Shown here: piece by piece, positions 23,836-31,152 of the stretch
Numbering within the stretch: the stretch's first letter is position 1
How the letters are laid out: every line of letters begins with the position of its first letter
Assembly: GCA_903916255.1 (NCBI GenBank)
Contig: CAIWVW010000036.1
Span: 1-32,308, forward strand
Source of the DNA: an uncultured Bacteroidota bacterium
GTDB taxonomy: Bacteria; Bacteroidota; Bacteroidia; JABEUT01
Direction: 5' to 3'
Length of the DNA stretch: 32,308 nucleotides
The notes under the pieces: model-generated
What the model was told of the DNA's origin: nothing
The model's database searches: none
What the model saw: only the letters and a program-made list of their open reading frames with translations
Translations under genes and position numbers: made by a program

Positions 23836-24630
23836 ATGAACTGGGAAAAGTTAAATAAACTTGTAAAGGATTTTAATGCACTTGGATTAAATAAGGTAGT
23901 AGATTTTGACCTGTTTAACCGGATTGCCATTGTTCACCATAGCAGTGCTATTGAGGGCAGTACGCTTACCTTACAGGAAACAGCTTTGCTAATTAATGAA
24001 GGTGTCACTGCCAAGGGGAAGCCCATGGCAGACCATCAAATGGTAACGGACCATTATGCCGCACTATTGTTTGTGCTCGAAAACGCTAAAAATAAAACGC
24101 CTATAACACCTATTTTTCTAAAGGAAATAAATGCGAAGGTTAATAAAAGCGCCGGACAAGTGCGGCAGACTGCACCTGGCGTGTGTGATGATACCAAAGG
24201 TGATTTCAGATTGGGAAATGTAACAGCAGGTTCAACCTATTTTGTGAATTATGATAAAGTTCCTAAAATGACAGACGAACTTTGCGCAAGCCTCCAACAT
24301 AAAATCGAAGAAGTAAAAGGAAATACAGAAGCAATTTACCAACTCTCATTCGATGCGCACTTTTACCTTGTAACCATTCACCCTTGGTTTGACGGAAACG
24401 GACGCACCTCCCGCCTTTTGATGAATTACATTCAGGCTTACCACCAACAGCCCCCTTCATTAATATTTATTGAAGATAAAGCATATTATATCGAAGCATT
24501 ATTGGAAACGAGAAGAATAGATAATATTAATATTTTCCGGAATTTTATGTGCAGCCAGCACATCAAATACCTGGAACAGGAAATTGAAAAATATAATCAG
24601 CGGAATAAGGGAATTAGTTTTGTGTTTTAA
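23836..24630 (+). CDS. Fic-domain protein with built-in inhibitory motif
   Basis: 264 residues. The active-site motif HPWFDGNGRTSR (182-193) is complete: catalytic H182, metal-binding D186, and N188/R190/R193 for nucleotide phosphates. Such enzymes transfer AMP (or another nucleotide part) to a protein hydroxyl. The inhibitory helix motif S/TxxxE(G/N) is present N-terminally as S36-S-A-I-E40-G41, making it a class II Fic that should be auto-inhibited. No separate antitoxin gene is adjacent. Targets unknown. The gene has its own promoter inside the end of the protease gene, probably makes a leaderless mRNA, and ends with a 4-base convergent overlap with the decarboxylase gene. No other start is plausible, as the next Met is residue 64. 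Confidence 0.92.
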   Translation: MNWEKLNKLVKDFNALGLNKVVDFDLFNRIAIVHHSSAIEGSTLTLQETALLINEGVTAKGKPMADHQMVTDHYAALLFVLENAKNKTPITPIFLKEINAKVNKSAGQVRQTAPGVCDDTKGDFRLGNVTAGSTYFVNYDKVPKMTDELCASLQHKIEEVKGNTEAIYQLSFDAHFYLVTIHPWFDGNGRTSRLLMNYIQAYHQQPPSLIFIEDKAYYIEALLETRRIDNINIFRNFMCSQHIKYLEQEIEKYNQRNKGISFVF

Positions 24631-25634
24631 ACAAACTCCTCCCGCTTCCTGTTAAGCCAACTCAACGCAGCTCCTGAAAGGAGTTTCTCTTTAATATCTT
24701 TGCTGAAACTCATGCTGCGAATCAATTCGCCGGGGCTCGTTTCGCCTAACGGAAATGGATAATCGGAGCCAAGGGCAATACGGTCAGCCCCAAACATTTT
24801 TACAATATAATCGAGCATGTTAGTATCATGCACCAAGGAGTCTAAATAGAATTTTCCAATATAATCGCGGGGATTTATTTTATTATCAATGGCAACTAAA
24901 TCGGGGCGGGAATTGAAGCCGTGTTCTATGCGGCCAATAGTAGCGGGAAAAGAGCCTCCGCCATGTGCGAAAGCTACACGCAGTTTCGGCAACCGTTCGA
25001 ATACTCCGCCAAATATCATGGAGCAAATTGCAAGTGATGTTTCTGCGGGCATACCTACCAACCAAGGCAACCAATATTTCTGCATTTTATCTTCGCCCAT
25101 CATTTCCCAGGGGTGTACAAAAACAGACATGCCGAGTTTTTTGCACGCTTCAAAAACAGGAAATAATTCCGGAGCATTCAAATTCCATTCGTTTACATGA
25201 GAACCTATCTGGATGCCACTCATACCAATACTTTTGCATCTTTCAAGTTCGCGGATGGCTAAGTCGGGGGCTTGCATGGGCAGTGTGCCGAGCCCAATGA
25301 ATTTCTTAGGGTATTTGTTAACTATATCTGCAATGTGGTCATTTAAAAATTCGGAAACCTCCAGACAATGTTTTGGGTTTACACGGTAACTGAACAAAAC
25401 CGGAATAGTCGACAATACCTGCACATCCACTTTGTGATGCGCGCATTCATCCATTCTTTTTTCGGCGCTCCAGCAATTATCCTCTATTTCGCGAAAGAAT
25501 TTATCGCCCTTCATCATCCTTGCACAACAAGGCTTGTGATGGTCGAGGCGGATAAAATCATCATACCCGAACTTTTTGGAATAGTCGGGCAGGTGTTCCG
25601 GAATAATGTGCGTGTGGATATCTATTGTCAGCAT
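24627..25634 (-). CDS. nbaD: 2-amino-3-carboxymuconate-6-semialdehyde decarboxylase
   Basis: 335 residues, matching ACMSD of the amidohydrolase superfamily. Metal ligands are H7-T-H9 near the N-terminus, H174 (FVHPWEMMG), H224 (AFAHGGGSFP) and D291 (LGSDYPFP). The enzyme decarboxylates the ring-opened product of 3-hydroxyanthranilate, diverting tryptophan carbon to catabolism rather than quinolinate/NAD. The gene for the preceding enzyme lies immediately upstream on the same strand. Cytoplasmic. The pairing with the dioxygenase makes this more likely than a generic amidohydrolase. Confidence 0.9.
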   Translation of the reverse strand: MLTIDIHTHIIPEHLPDYSKKFGYDDFIRLDHHKPCCARMMKGDKFFREIEDNCWSAEKRMDECAHHKVDVQVLSTIPVLFSYRVNPKHCLEVSEFLNDHIADIVNKYPKKFIGLGTLPMQAPDLAIRELERCKSIGMSGIQIGSHVNEWNLNAPELFPVFEACKKLGMSVFVHPWEMMGEDKMQKYWLPWLVGMPAETSLAICSMIFGGVFERLPKLRVAFAHGGGSFPATIGRIEHGFNSRPDLVAIDNKINPRDYIGKFYLDSLVHDTNMLDYIVKMFGADRIALGSDYPFPLGETSPGELIRSMSFSKDIKEKLLSGAALSWLNRKREEFV

Positions 25635-25642
25635 TAAAATTA

Positions 25643-25722
25643 ATTATGAGTTATAAATTATGAGTTATGACCAATATAGCGATAGTTATAGGCTTATAAC
25701 TTATAACTCATAATTTATAACT
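25643..25722. repeat. 20-bp perfect inverted repeat built of micro-repeats
   Basis: The arm agttataaattatgagttat (25649-25668) is exactly inverted at 25703-25722, with a 34-base centre. It fills the gap between the dioxygenase stop and the decarboxylase start, so the transcript could fold into a long hairpin in the middle of the operon. Confidence 0.85.
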
Positions 25723-25724
25723 AA

Positions 25725-26261
25725 TTACGTGGTTGGTTCGGTAACAAAGCGTTTGTCCGCTTCCATCACATGCCCGCATTTTTTGCAGGTTCTCAATTCT
25801 CCGGAATTATAAAACCGTTTGAAAACAGGGATAAAATCTTTTTCTATACTGGTCAGGTAAAAATGTTCTTCATATAATTTGTTGTTGCATTTTTCGCAAA
25901 ACCACATCAACCCATCATTTTCATCGGGATGGCGTTTGCGCTCCATAACTAACCCAACAGTGTTTGCAGGGCGGTTTGGCGAGTGCGGAGTATTGGGCGG
26001 GAGCAGAAAAATATCGCCTTCGTTCAACGGAACATCCACAGCCTTTCCATCCTCTTGTATGCGGACTATAATATTGCCTTCCAACTGGTAGAAAAACTCT
26101 TCGCTCATATTGAAATGGTAATCTTTGCGGGCGTTTGGGCCGCCAACCACCATTACAATAAATTCGGTGTCTTCATAAACCACTTTGTTGCCGACAGGAG
26201 GTTTCAGTAAATGGCGGTTGTCATCTATCCATTTTTTGAAATTGAACGGGCGCTTTATCAT
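25725..26261 (-). CDS. nbaC: 3-hydroxyanthranilate 3,4-dioxygenase
   Basis: 178 residues from ATG 26261; a TTG ten codons upstream (26291) is open but less likely. It opens the ring of 3-hydroxyanthranilate to aminocarboxymuconate semialdehyde. Cupin iron ligands are H49, E55 and H93; substrate-binding Arg are R45 and R97. Two C-x2-C pairs (C122/C125, C159/C162) make the rubredoxin-like iron site of bacterial enzymes. Spacing closely follows the family. It lies directly upstream of the ACMSD gene, forming a two-step kynurenine-degradation module. The other genes of the pathway are not in the window. Confidence 0.95.
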   Translation of the reverse strand: MIKRPFNFKKWIDDNRHLLKPPVGNKVVYEDTEFIVMVVGGPNARKDYHFNMSEEFFYQLEGNIIVRIQEDGKAVDVPLNEGDIFLLPPNTPHSPNRPANTVGLVMERKRHPDENDGLMWFCEKCNNKLYEEHFYLTSIEKDFIPVFKRFYNSGELRTCKKCGHVMEADKRFVTEPTT

Positions 26262-26362
26262 AGCTAAATCGTGTAGGTTAATAGGTGGCAAGTTACTAAA
26301 AAATAAATTGACGATGATGCACTATGCTATTTGCCGGTTGTTGGGGAGGCTACTATTAATTT

Positions 26363-26767
26363 TTAAAACCCATTGGCAACCACGGCATGGCCAAAGCCGC
26401 AACCATTGTTTAAATCCTTTGTTTTTTCTTCCAAAGTTACGCCACCCGATGTGTTAAAATTGAATGTAATAATACAGGTTGCATCCTCTGTTGTGGTATG
26501 AACGGCAATACCGTTTTTATAAAGTAAGGTATCCTGAAAAGAGCCCGAATTATAACTGGGTGCACCTTTGCATACATAAAAGTCGACAAAAATGCGGTTA
26601 GAATCTACCTGTTTAACCTTTATGTTACCGAAATACCCATAGGTATCGCCATCTTTCACGGTAGTTTTACTGTCCAAAGAATAATAACCTGAGGGGTTAG
26701 CAGGGTAAAAGGTTTGGCCCTTTGCAATTGTGCCGAGCAAAATAAATAGCAGTATTACATTTTTCAT
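26363..26767 (-). CDS. small secreted protein, uncharacterised
   Basis: 134 residues, no family recognised. The signal peptide MKNVILLFILLGTIAKGQ is cleaved after about Gln18. The mature part (about 116 residues) is rich in Thr, Gly, Asn and Tyr, with alternating strands such as NRIFVDFYVCKGA, TLLYKNGIAVHTTTED and CIITFNFNTSGG; three Cys (two in the C-terminal half, one in FYVCKGA) could form a disulfide. A compact beta-sandwich is likely. It lies 11 bases after the 26779 gene, so they probably share a transcript, and 101 bases before the dioxygenase gene. Confidence 0.7.
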   Translation of the reverse strand: MKNVILLFILLGTIAKGQTFYPANPSGYYSLDSKTTVKDGDTYGYFGNIKVKQVDSNRIFVDFYVCKGAPSYNSGSFQDTLLYKNGIAVHTTTEDATCIITFNFNTSGGVTLEEKTKDLNNGCGFGHAVVANGF

Positions 26768-26778
26768 GAAGTGTAAGG

Positions 26779-27222
26779 TTACCTTTTTGTTTTGCTATGC
26801 GCAATACTGTCTTTTCTGTGTTGGGCCACATTCGCTTTGGCTTTCCTTTCGTTGCTTGCTTTCTTTAAATATGTTAGATAGAAACCTATGGCTGCCAGTA
26901 AAAATGTACCTATGGGAAGAATTCTTCTTGTTTTTTCAAGAAAGTTGCGGGTATATTTTTTCTTGATGTATTTTTTATAATCTCCTTTAAATTCCACACC
27001 TTTTTGGCCCAGTTCGATAATATCGGCTCCCGGCCCTCGGTGTGAAAGCCCTTCATCTATAAGTACGAGAAGTGCTTTATTATATATTCCTATTAATTCT
27101 ACAGCGGTGCGTTCGCTATAGCCCTGTGTTTGATGCGCCAGGAAATCGGAAAAAACTATTCTTCCGTTCATGTCATCATGTACGGCTTTTAATAATATTT
27201 CAGCTGCTTCGTGGACCTCCAT
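26779..27222 (-). CDS. uncharacterised protein, winged-helix-like domain and one membrane helix
   Basis: 147 residues. Residues 1-78 are helical and end in ALLVLIDEGLSHRGPGADIIELGQKGVEF, a pattern reminiscent of a winged-helix fold (helix, EGL turn, then I.L...G). A basic stretch (YKKYIKKKYTRNFLEKTRR) precedes a single hydrophobic helix at about 102-118 (ILPIGTFLLAAIGFYLTYL) and a lysine-rich tail. No signal peptide. A membrane-tethered protein with a cytoplasmic N-domain is likely by the positive-inside rule. Function unknown. A -7 box ends 4 bases before the ATG, which predicts a leaderless mRNA shared with the 26363 gene. Confidence 0.68.
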   Translation of the reverse strand: MEVHEAAEILLKAVHDDMNGRIVFSDFLAHQTQGYSERTAVELIGIYNKALLVLIDEGLSHRGPGADIIELGQKGVEFKGDYKKYIKKKYTRNFLEKTRRILPIGTFLLAAIGFYLTYLKKASNERKAKANVAQHRKDSIAHSKTKR

Positions 27223-27226
27223 GCCG

Positions 27227-27234
27227 CAAAATTA
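27227..27234 (-). promoter_or_regulatory. -7 box directly before the 26779 gene
   Basis: TAATTTTG on the minus strand is followed by CGGC and the ATG. Predicted transcription start is at the start codon. No clear -33 element. Confidence 0.4.
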
Positions 27235-27314
27235 ACTATTCGCAATGAATTGCACGTTTGACTAAAACTTATAGAAGTGGTTTGAAGACCTCAAATGAGG
27301 TTTTGTGCTGAAAA

Positions 27315-28433
27315 TTATTTCTTTTCTGCGAATGCTGTAGATGTGCTTCCGCCATAGCTGAATGTGCCCGAAATGGCAAAATGGTCCGACAAGTCTTTGT
27401 GCTTAACGTCCCACTTTTTACTGAATACTGCAATTTGCGTGTTTCCGCTGATGGGTTGCTCTGGCGGGGCCGAATACATGATATAGTCGATTAGTTGGGG
27501 CTTATTATTGGTGCCTATTACCAAATCGTTTTTGGTGTAATCATACGAATAGCATTTGTCGCCTTGCAATGGGCATTGGGTAAATTTAATTGCAGCCACC
27601 ATATGGTTATAGCAAGCGGAATCATCATGGATGGTATTAAAATCACCGGCAACAAACTGGGGTATGTTTTCTTCGGCATACGGTTCCAGCAATTGTTTTT
27701 TCAATTCGGCATATTGTTTGTCGCGTATGGGTTGTACATTCTTTCCGCTGTTCAGGTCCGATTGCAGATGTGTGCCCACCAATTGGAAACAGAAACCATC
27801 TTTTTGCCCTTCCACTAATATAGCTCCTTTAGTTGCGAGCCTGTCAGAACCATTGGCTTCTTTATAATAGATTTGTTTCACCACATCAATCGGCACTTTG
27901 CTGATAATCCATACACCGCAACTTGTTTTCCAGCGCGAGTTTTTACCCGGGTCGCCCGATTCATAGGGGAAGCAGGCTTTCAAACTGTCGCGGATAAGGT
28001 TGCGGGCCTTATTATCGAAGGCTTCTTCAAACACAATTACATCGGCATCCACATTCTTTAATGTATCTGCAATTTGTTCGGCCCTTTGCATTTGCCCGGT
28101 GTGGACAAACAAACGGGGCAGCATATATATGTTCCAGGTAATTATTTTGAGTTGGCCGCCTTTGCTTTGATTGTCGCATTGGCTATTGGCAAAACACGGG
28201 TACAGGGAAATTAAAACCAAAAGAAGGTATTGATAAATATGAAAATTTGAGCCGGAGCCAAAATATTTGCTTAGTAAGAATGAATGGTCCTTGTTCTTGT
28301 TCCGTTCTCCGCCGGATTGCAAAAAATCGGAAACAGAAATCAGCCTGTCTTCAAAATAGCCGGATGTTTTGGCTGTTTCTTGGGGGGCTGCGAAGTTCGT
28401 CGTGTTGTTTTTGTTTTCCGATTTTATTTCCAT
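27315..28433 (-). CDS. sphingomyelinase-like phosphodiesterase (EEP superfamily)
   Basis: 372 residues. Residues 94-360 resemble bacterial neutral sphingomyelinases of the DNase I-like superfamily: LKIITWNIYMLP (N101), VIVFEEAFDNKA (metal-binding Glu, E137), CGVWIISKVPI, LVGTHLQSD (H222), VAGDFN (D264, N266), LIDYIMY and LSDHFAISGTF (D350, catalytic H351). The catalytic set is complete. A hydrophobic export segment lies at about 68-84 (LLLVLISLYPCFANS), preceded by an unusual polar 65-residue N-terminus. No ATG exists between, so either the extension is real or a non-AUG start nearer the signal is used. Predicted to be exported and to cleave a phospho-(sphingo)lipid; substrate not proven. Confidence 0.82.
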   Translation of the reverse strand: MEIKSENKNNTTNFAAPQETAKTSGYFEDRLISVSDFLQSGGERNKNKDHSFLLSKYFGSGSNFHIYQYLLLVLISLYPCFANSQCDNQSKGGQLKIITWNIYMLPRLFVHTGQMQRAEQIADTLKNVDADVIVFEEAFDNKARNLIRDSLKACFPYESGDPGKNSRWKTSCGVWIISKVPIDVVKQIYYKEANGSDRLATKGAILVEGQKDGFCFQLVGTHLQSDLNSGKNVQPIRDKQYAELKKQLLEPYAEENIPQFVAGDFNTIHDDSACYNHMVAAIKFTQCPLQGDKCYSYDYTKNDLVIGTNNKPQLIDYIMYSAPPEQPISGNTQIAVFSKKWDVKHKDLSDHFAISGTFSYGGSTSTAFAEKK

Positions 28434-28923
28434 GCCCTCGATTATTTAGTTGGTTAGGTTATAAGGATAGATGATGTAGCTTTCGAAAGGGTTGTTCCTT
28501 GATTAAGGCGTAAAGAACAAGCGCATGTTCTTTCGATTGATTTAAGAGATATCCCTTATTTTTCATGCTCCAAAGGTCTGCACAGCGTATTATGTAAGTA
28601 TTGTCACAATCTTATTAAAATTTAATATAGCTTAAAATATGTTTTTAAATTATTGATAATTAGGTAGTAATGAATAATATTGTAGGTTTTAAACAATGAT
28701 GCGTTTGTAAATATCGAAGGAATAAAATACCTGCATGTATGCCGGAAGTATAGATAGGCTGGAATTAATTTATTTGATATTCAATGATTTATTGCTTTTG
28801 TGATAGTATTCTGTTTAAATATTTAAAATCTACCCAACCTTTGCTTGAGTAATAGCGTAATGGTTTGGTAGTAAGCCTCAAAATACACATTCACCAAATA
28901 AATACAATTTAAAACAAAACAAC
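28434..28923. other. 490-base A/T-rich intergenic region between divergent genes
   Basis: No credible gene. An 8-bp hairpin is at 28512-28533. I found no full TAnnTTTG box close to either start (only TAGCTTTC at 28477-28484), so promoters here are unassigned. Confidence 0.55.
28512..28533. repeat. 8-bp inverted repeat, possible operator
   Basis: AAAGAACA, the 6-base centre agcgca, then TGTTCTTT. No T-run on either strand. The symmetry and position between divergent genes would suit a regulator site, but no regulator is identified. Confidence 0.4.
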
Positions 28924-30651
28924 ATGAAAACATTAACTAATCAAAAAAAATCCGTCAGAAAAGCCCTGATGTTTGCTTTTTTCCTGTTGGGTAATATTAC
29001 CCTTAGCAGTTATAAGAGCATGGCGTGTACAGCCAGTTTTACCTATACAGCAGGAGTAAACGGGCATTATACATTTACCAGTACATCTACCGGAATTGGA
29101 GCAGGTACATTTTACAGTTGGAATCCCGGTGATGGCAGTGGCTGGCAATATGGAAGCACAATGTTCAGCCATATTTATTTAACCAATAATACATTCAATG
29201 CCCGCCTTGCAATTTATGACAGCTCGTTAAGTTGCATGGATACAACTCCTGTTATTCCAATTACTGTAACGAATGTAACTACACCGTGTACCTTATCGGC
29301 CAGGTTTACTGCATCAGTAGGGTCAAACGGAGTGGTTACTTTTACCAGTACTTCTACCGGAACAAATGGCAACACCTTATATTTTTGGGACCAGACTGAC
29401 AGCAACCAGCGTGTTCAGGGGGCATCCACCTATATTCATACTTACGAGTACCAGGGTACCTACGGAGTGTGGCTAATTGTAGAAGATACTGGCAGCGCAT
29501 ATTGCATCGATTCAGTATATGAAACTGTTTACGTAGGAACAGCAGATAGTTCGCATTGCCATTTACATCCTAACTTTACCTATACCGTTGGTGTTAACGG
29601 TGAAGTATCTTTTACCAGCACATCGACAGGCACAGAGCCCGGTGACTGGTATGCCTGGACACCCGGCGATACCAGCGGACATAGCAGCTATACAAACGGT
29701 ACCTATAGTTATACCTATATGTACAACGATACATACTTTGTAAAATTGGCTATATACGGAGACTCTAATTGTTCTGATTCGATAATACTACCAGTTACAG
29801 TTACGGGAGCCTGCAATTTGGCAGCTAATTTCTCCATAACATATGACACAAATAGCGACAACGGACAAGTTGTATTTACAAATACTTCTGCGGGCACTAA
29901 TGGCGGAACAAAATTTTATTGGGATCCGGGAGATGGTTCCGGTATGAGGTTATGGTATGATACGTTGACATACGGGTATCCGTTTAATGGAAACTATAAT
30001 GTAACTTTATTAGACTCTAATGCGTCGGGCTGCACATCTTATAGTACCAAATTGGTTACCGTTACTGAAAAAGATTCACTGCAAGCCTGCTTTACCTACA
30101 TATCAGATAGCTTGCATCCCGGGCAATATGATTTTACCAGTTGCTCCAAAGGGGTTACTCCTTATACTTATTATAAATGGACCTGGGGGGATGCAACACC
30201 ATCCGATTCCGGATTGGGTATGTCAACTGCCAACCATACTTATTACATCAATGGGCCTTACAGTGCAACCCTAACCATCTGGTACACTGTTCTGCCAATA
30301 GTTAGAAGGCATTCCGCTTCAGGAAGATATGACGAATCATCTTACACACTGGTAATAAATGTAACTACAGTTACGGGTATTCAATCGCTGTCTGATAATT
30401 CCATCTATACAATATATCCTAATCCTACCAATGGATTATTCCATGTTGCGGTTAACGGTTTGACTAATGATAAGAAGGCTGAAATCCGCATATCGAATAT
30501 GATGGGCCAGGTTATATATCAATCCAATGCTTCAATAAACGGAGGCAATATTTTGAGCGATATTAACCTGAATGCTGCCGGCGGAGTCTACCTGTTGCAA
30601 GTAATTTCAAACAGCAATACCTACACTACACGCATAGCTATTCAGAAATAG
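28924..30651 (+). CDS. secreted PKD-repeat protein with T9SS type A domain
   Basis: 575 residues. The N-terminus has a signal peptide (core ALMFAFFLLGNITL, ending near SMA-C). Five PKD-like repeats of about 90 residues follow, each with a start such as C.L.A.FT, then G..(V/Y).FTSTSTG and a strand pattern TY.H.Y...G.Y.V.L.I. The last 80 residues (IYTIYPNPTNGLFHV ... IRISNMMGQVIYQS ... AAGGVYLLQVIS) are a T9SS type A sorting domain. PKD repeats usually serve adhesion or substrate contact at the surface; no catalytic domain is seen. Its terminator follows at 30677. Confidence 0.9.
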   Translation: MKTLTNQKKSVRKALMFAFFLLGNITLSSYKSMACTASFTYTAGVNGHYTFTSTSTGIGAGTFYSWNPGDGSGWQYGSTMFSHIYLTNNTFNARLAIYDSSLSCMDTTPVIPITVTNVTTPCTLSARFTASVGSNGVVTFTSTSTGTNGNTLYFWDQTDSNQRVQGASTYIHTYEYQGTYGVWLIVEDTGSAYCIDSVYETVYVGTADSSHCHLHPNFTYTVGVNGEVSFTSTSTGTEPGDWYAWTPGDTSGHSSYTNGTYSYTYMYNDTYFVKLAIYGDSNCSDSIILPVTVTGACNLAANFSITYDTNSDNGQVVFTNTSAGTNGGTKFYWDPGDGSGMRLWYDTLTYGYPFNGNYNVTLLDSNASGCTSYSTKLVTVTEKDSLQACFTYISDSLHPGQYDFTSCSKGVTPYTYYKWTWGDATPSDSGLGMSTANHTYYINGPYSATLTIWYTVLPIVRRHSASGRYDESSYTLVINVTTVTGIQSLSDNSIYTIYPNPTNGLFHVAVNGLTNDKKAEIRISNMMGQVIYQSNASINGGNILSDINLNAAGGVYLLQVISNSNTYTTRIAIQK

Positions 30652-30676
30652 TGTAGTCGTTAGTTTGTTTTAATTC

Positions 30677-30706
30677 AAAGCCCTGAATTATGCGGGGCTT
30701 TTTTTA
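30677..30706 (+). terminator. intrinsic terminator of the PKD gene
   Basis: AAGCCC (30678-30683) and GGGCTT (30695-30700) form a stem, followed by an uninterrupted T-run (to 30705), 26 bases after the stop. Confidence 0.8.
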
Positions 30707-30798
30707 TGGCCAATATCCATTAACATCTCTTAACATAGTTTGCATTAAACCTACTTTAAACGCTATCGTCTTACTAGCGAAACCAAACCAAAAAAGCC

Positions 30799-31002
30799 AT
30801 GAAACTCTTAGCAGTAATTTTTACCCTTGTGCTGCTTTTTACAGCAGCAGGAAAATCGGAAGCCGGATGTTACAGATATTATCGTTGTGGTCCTCGTCCT
30901 GTTGTTGTGTGCAGAGACTACCACAGAGCCTGGGTTCCCGGATATTGGAGATGGGATTGGAGGTGCCATCGCTATTTCTGGATTCACGGCTACTGGTACT
31001 AA
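30799..31002 (+). CDS. tiny exported WxxGxW-type repeat protein
   Basis: 67 residues. Signal peptide MKLLAVIFTLVLLFTAAGKSEA is cleaved near residue 22. The mature 45 residues are very rich in Tyr, Trp, Arg, His and Cys and include WVPGYWRWDW and WIHGYW, matching the short WxxGxW/YxWxPGYW repeat seen in small exported bacterial proteins. Four Cys (in AGCYRYYRCG, VVVCRDY and WRCHRY) may form disulfides. Function unknown; likely cell-envelope-associated. It lies between two terminators and so appears to be its own transcription unit. Confidence 0.75.
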   Translation: MKLLAVIFTLVLLFTAAGKSEAGCYRYYRCGPRPVVVCRDYHRAWVPGYWRWDWRCHRYFWIHGYWY

Positions 31003-31056
31003 CCCTTTTTGTGTGAGGGTTATACCGGCCCGGATGATTCTTTAGCCGGGGATAAA

Positions 31057-31086
31057 AAAAGTCTCCCGATTTATCGGGAGACTTTT
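31057..31086. terminator. bidirectional terminator between convergent genes
   Basis: GTCTCCCGAT (31061-31070), TT, ATCGGGAGAC (31073-31082): a perfect 10-bp stem flanked by AAAA and TTTT, extending to 14 bp. It serves the plus-strand 30799 gene and, by symmetry, the minus-strand 31150 gene. Confidence 0.88.
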
Positions 31087-31127
31087 ACATTTAATTCTTT
31101 TGCCCCAAACCCCTAAAGGGGCTTTGA

Positions 31128-31152
31128 GTGACTGCCAGTCGGGCTCCGACTA
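31128..31152 (-). repeat. stop-codon-anchored hairpin repeat at the oxoamine synthase
   Basis: On the minus strand: TAGTCGGAGCCCGACTGGC, then AGTC. The TAG is the stop codon of the 31150 gene. The stem GTCGG-AGC-CCGAC is intact and equals the second unit at dnaN. A further CCCC/GGGG mini-hairpin lies at 31110-31121. Confidence 0.82.

Noticed and set aside
27288-27301. ACCTCA-AA-TGAGGT hairpin as a terminator
   Set aside because: The 2-base loop and short stem make it weak, and the short T-run is on the strand without an upstream gene.
28477-28484. TAGCTTTC as a promoter for the PKD gene
   Set aside because: It lacks the final G of the consensus and lies about 440 bases from the start codon.
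30690-31016. Longer overlapping frame (108 codons) over the small 30799 gene
   Set aside because: It begins in the preceding terminator and lacks a signal peptide; the 67-residue frame has a clean signal peptide and a repeat motif.
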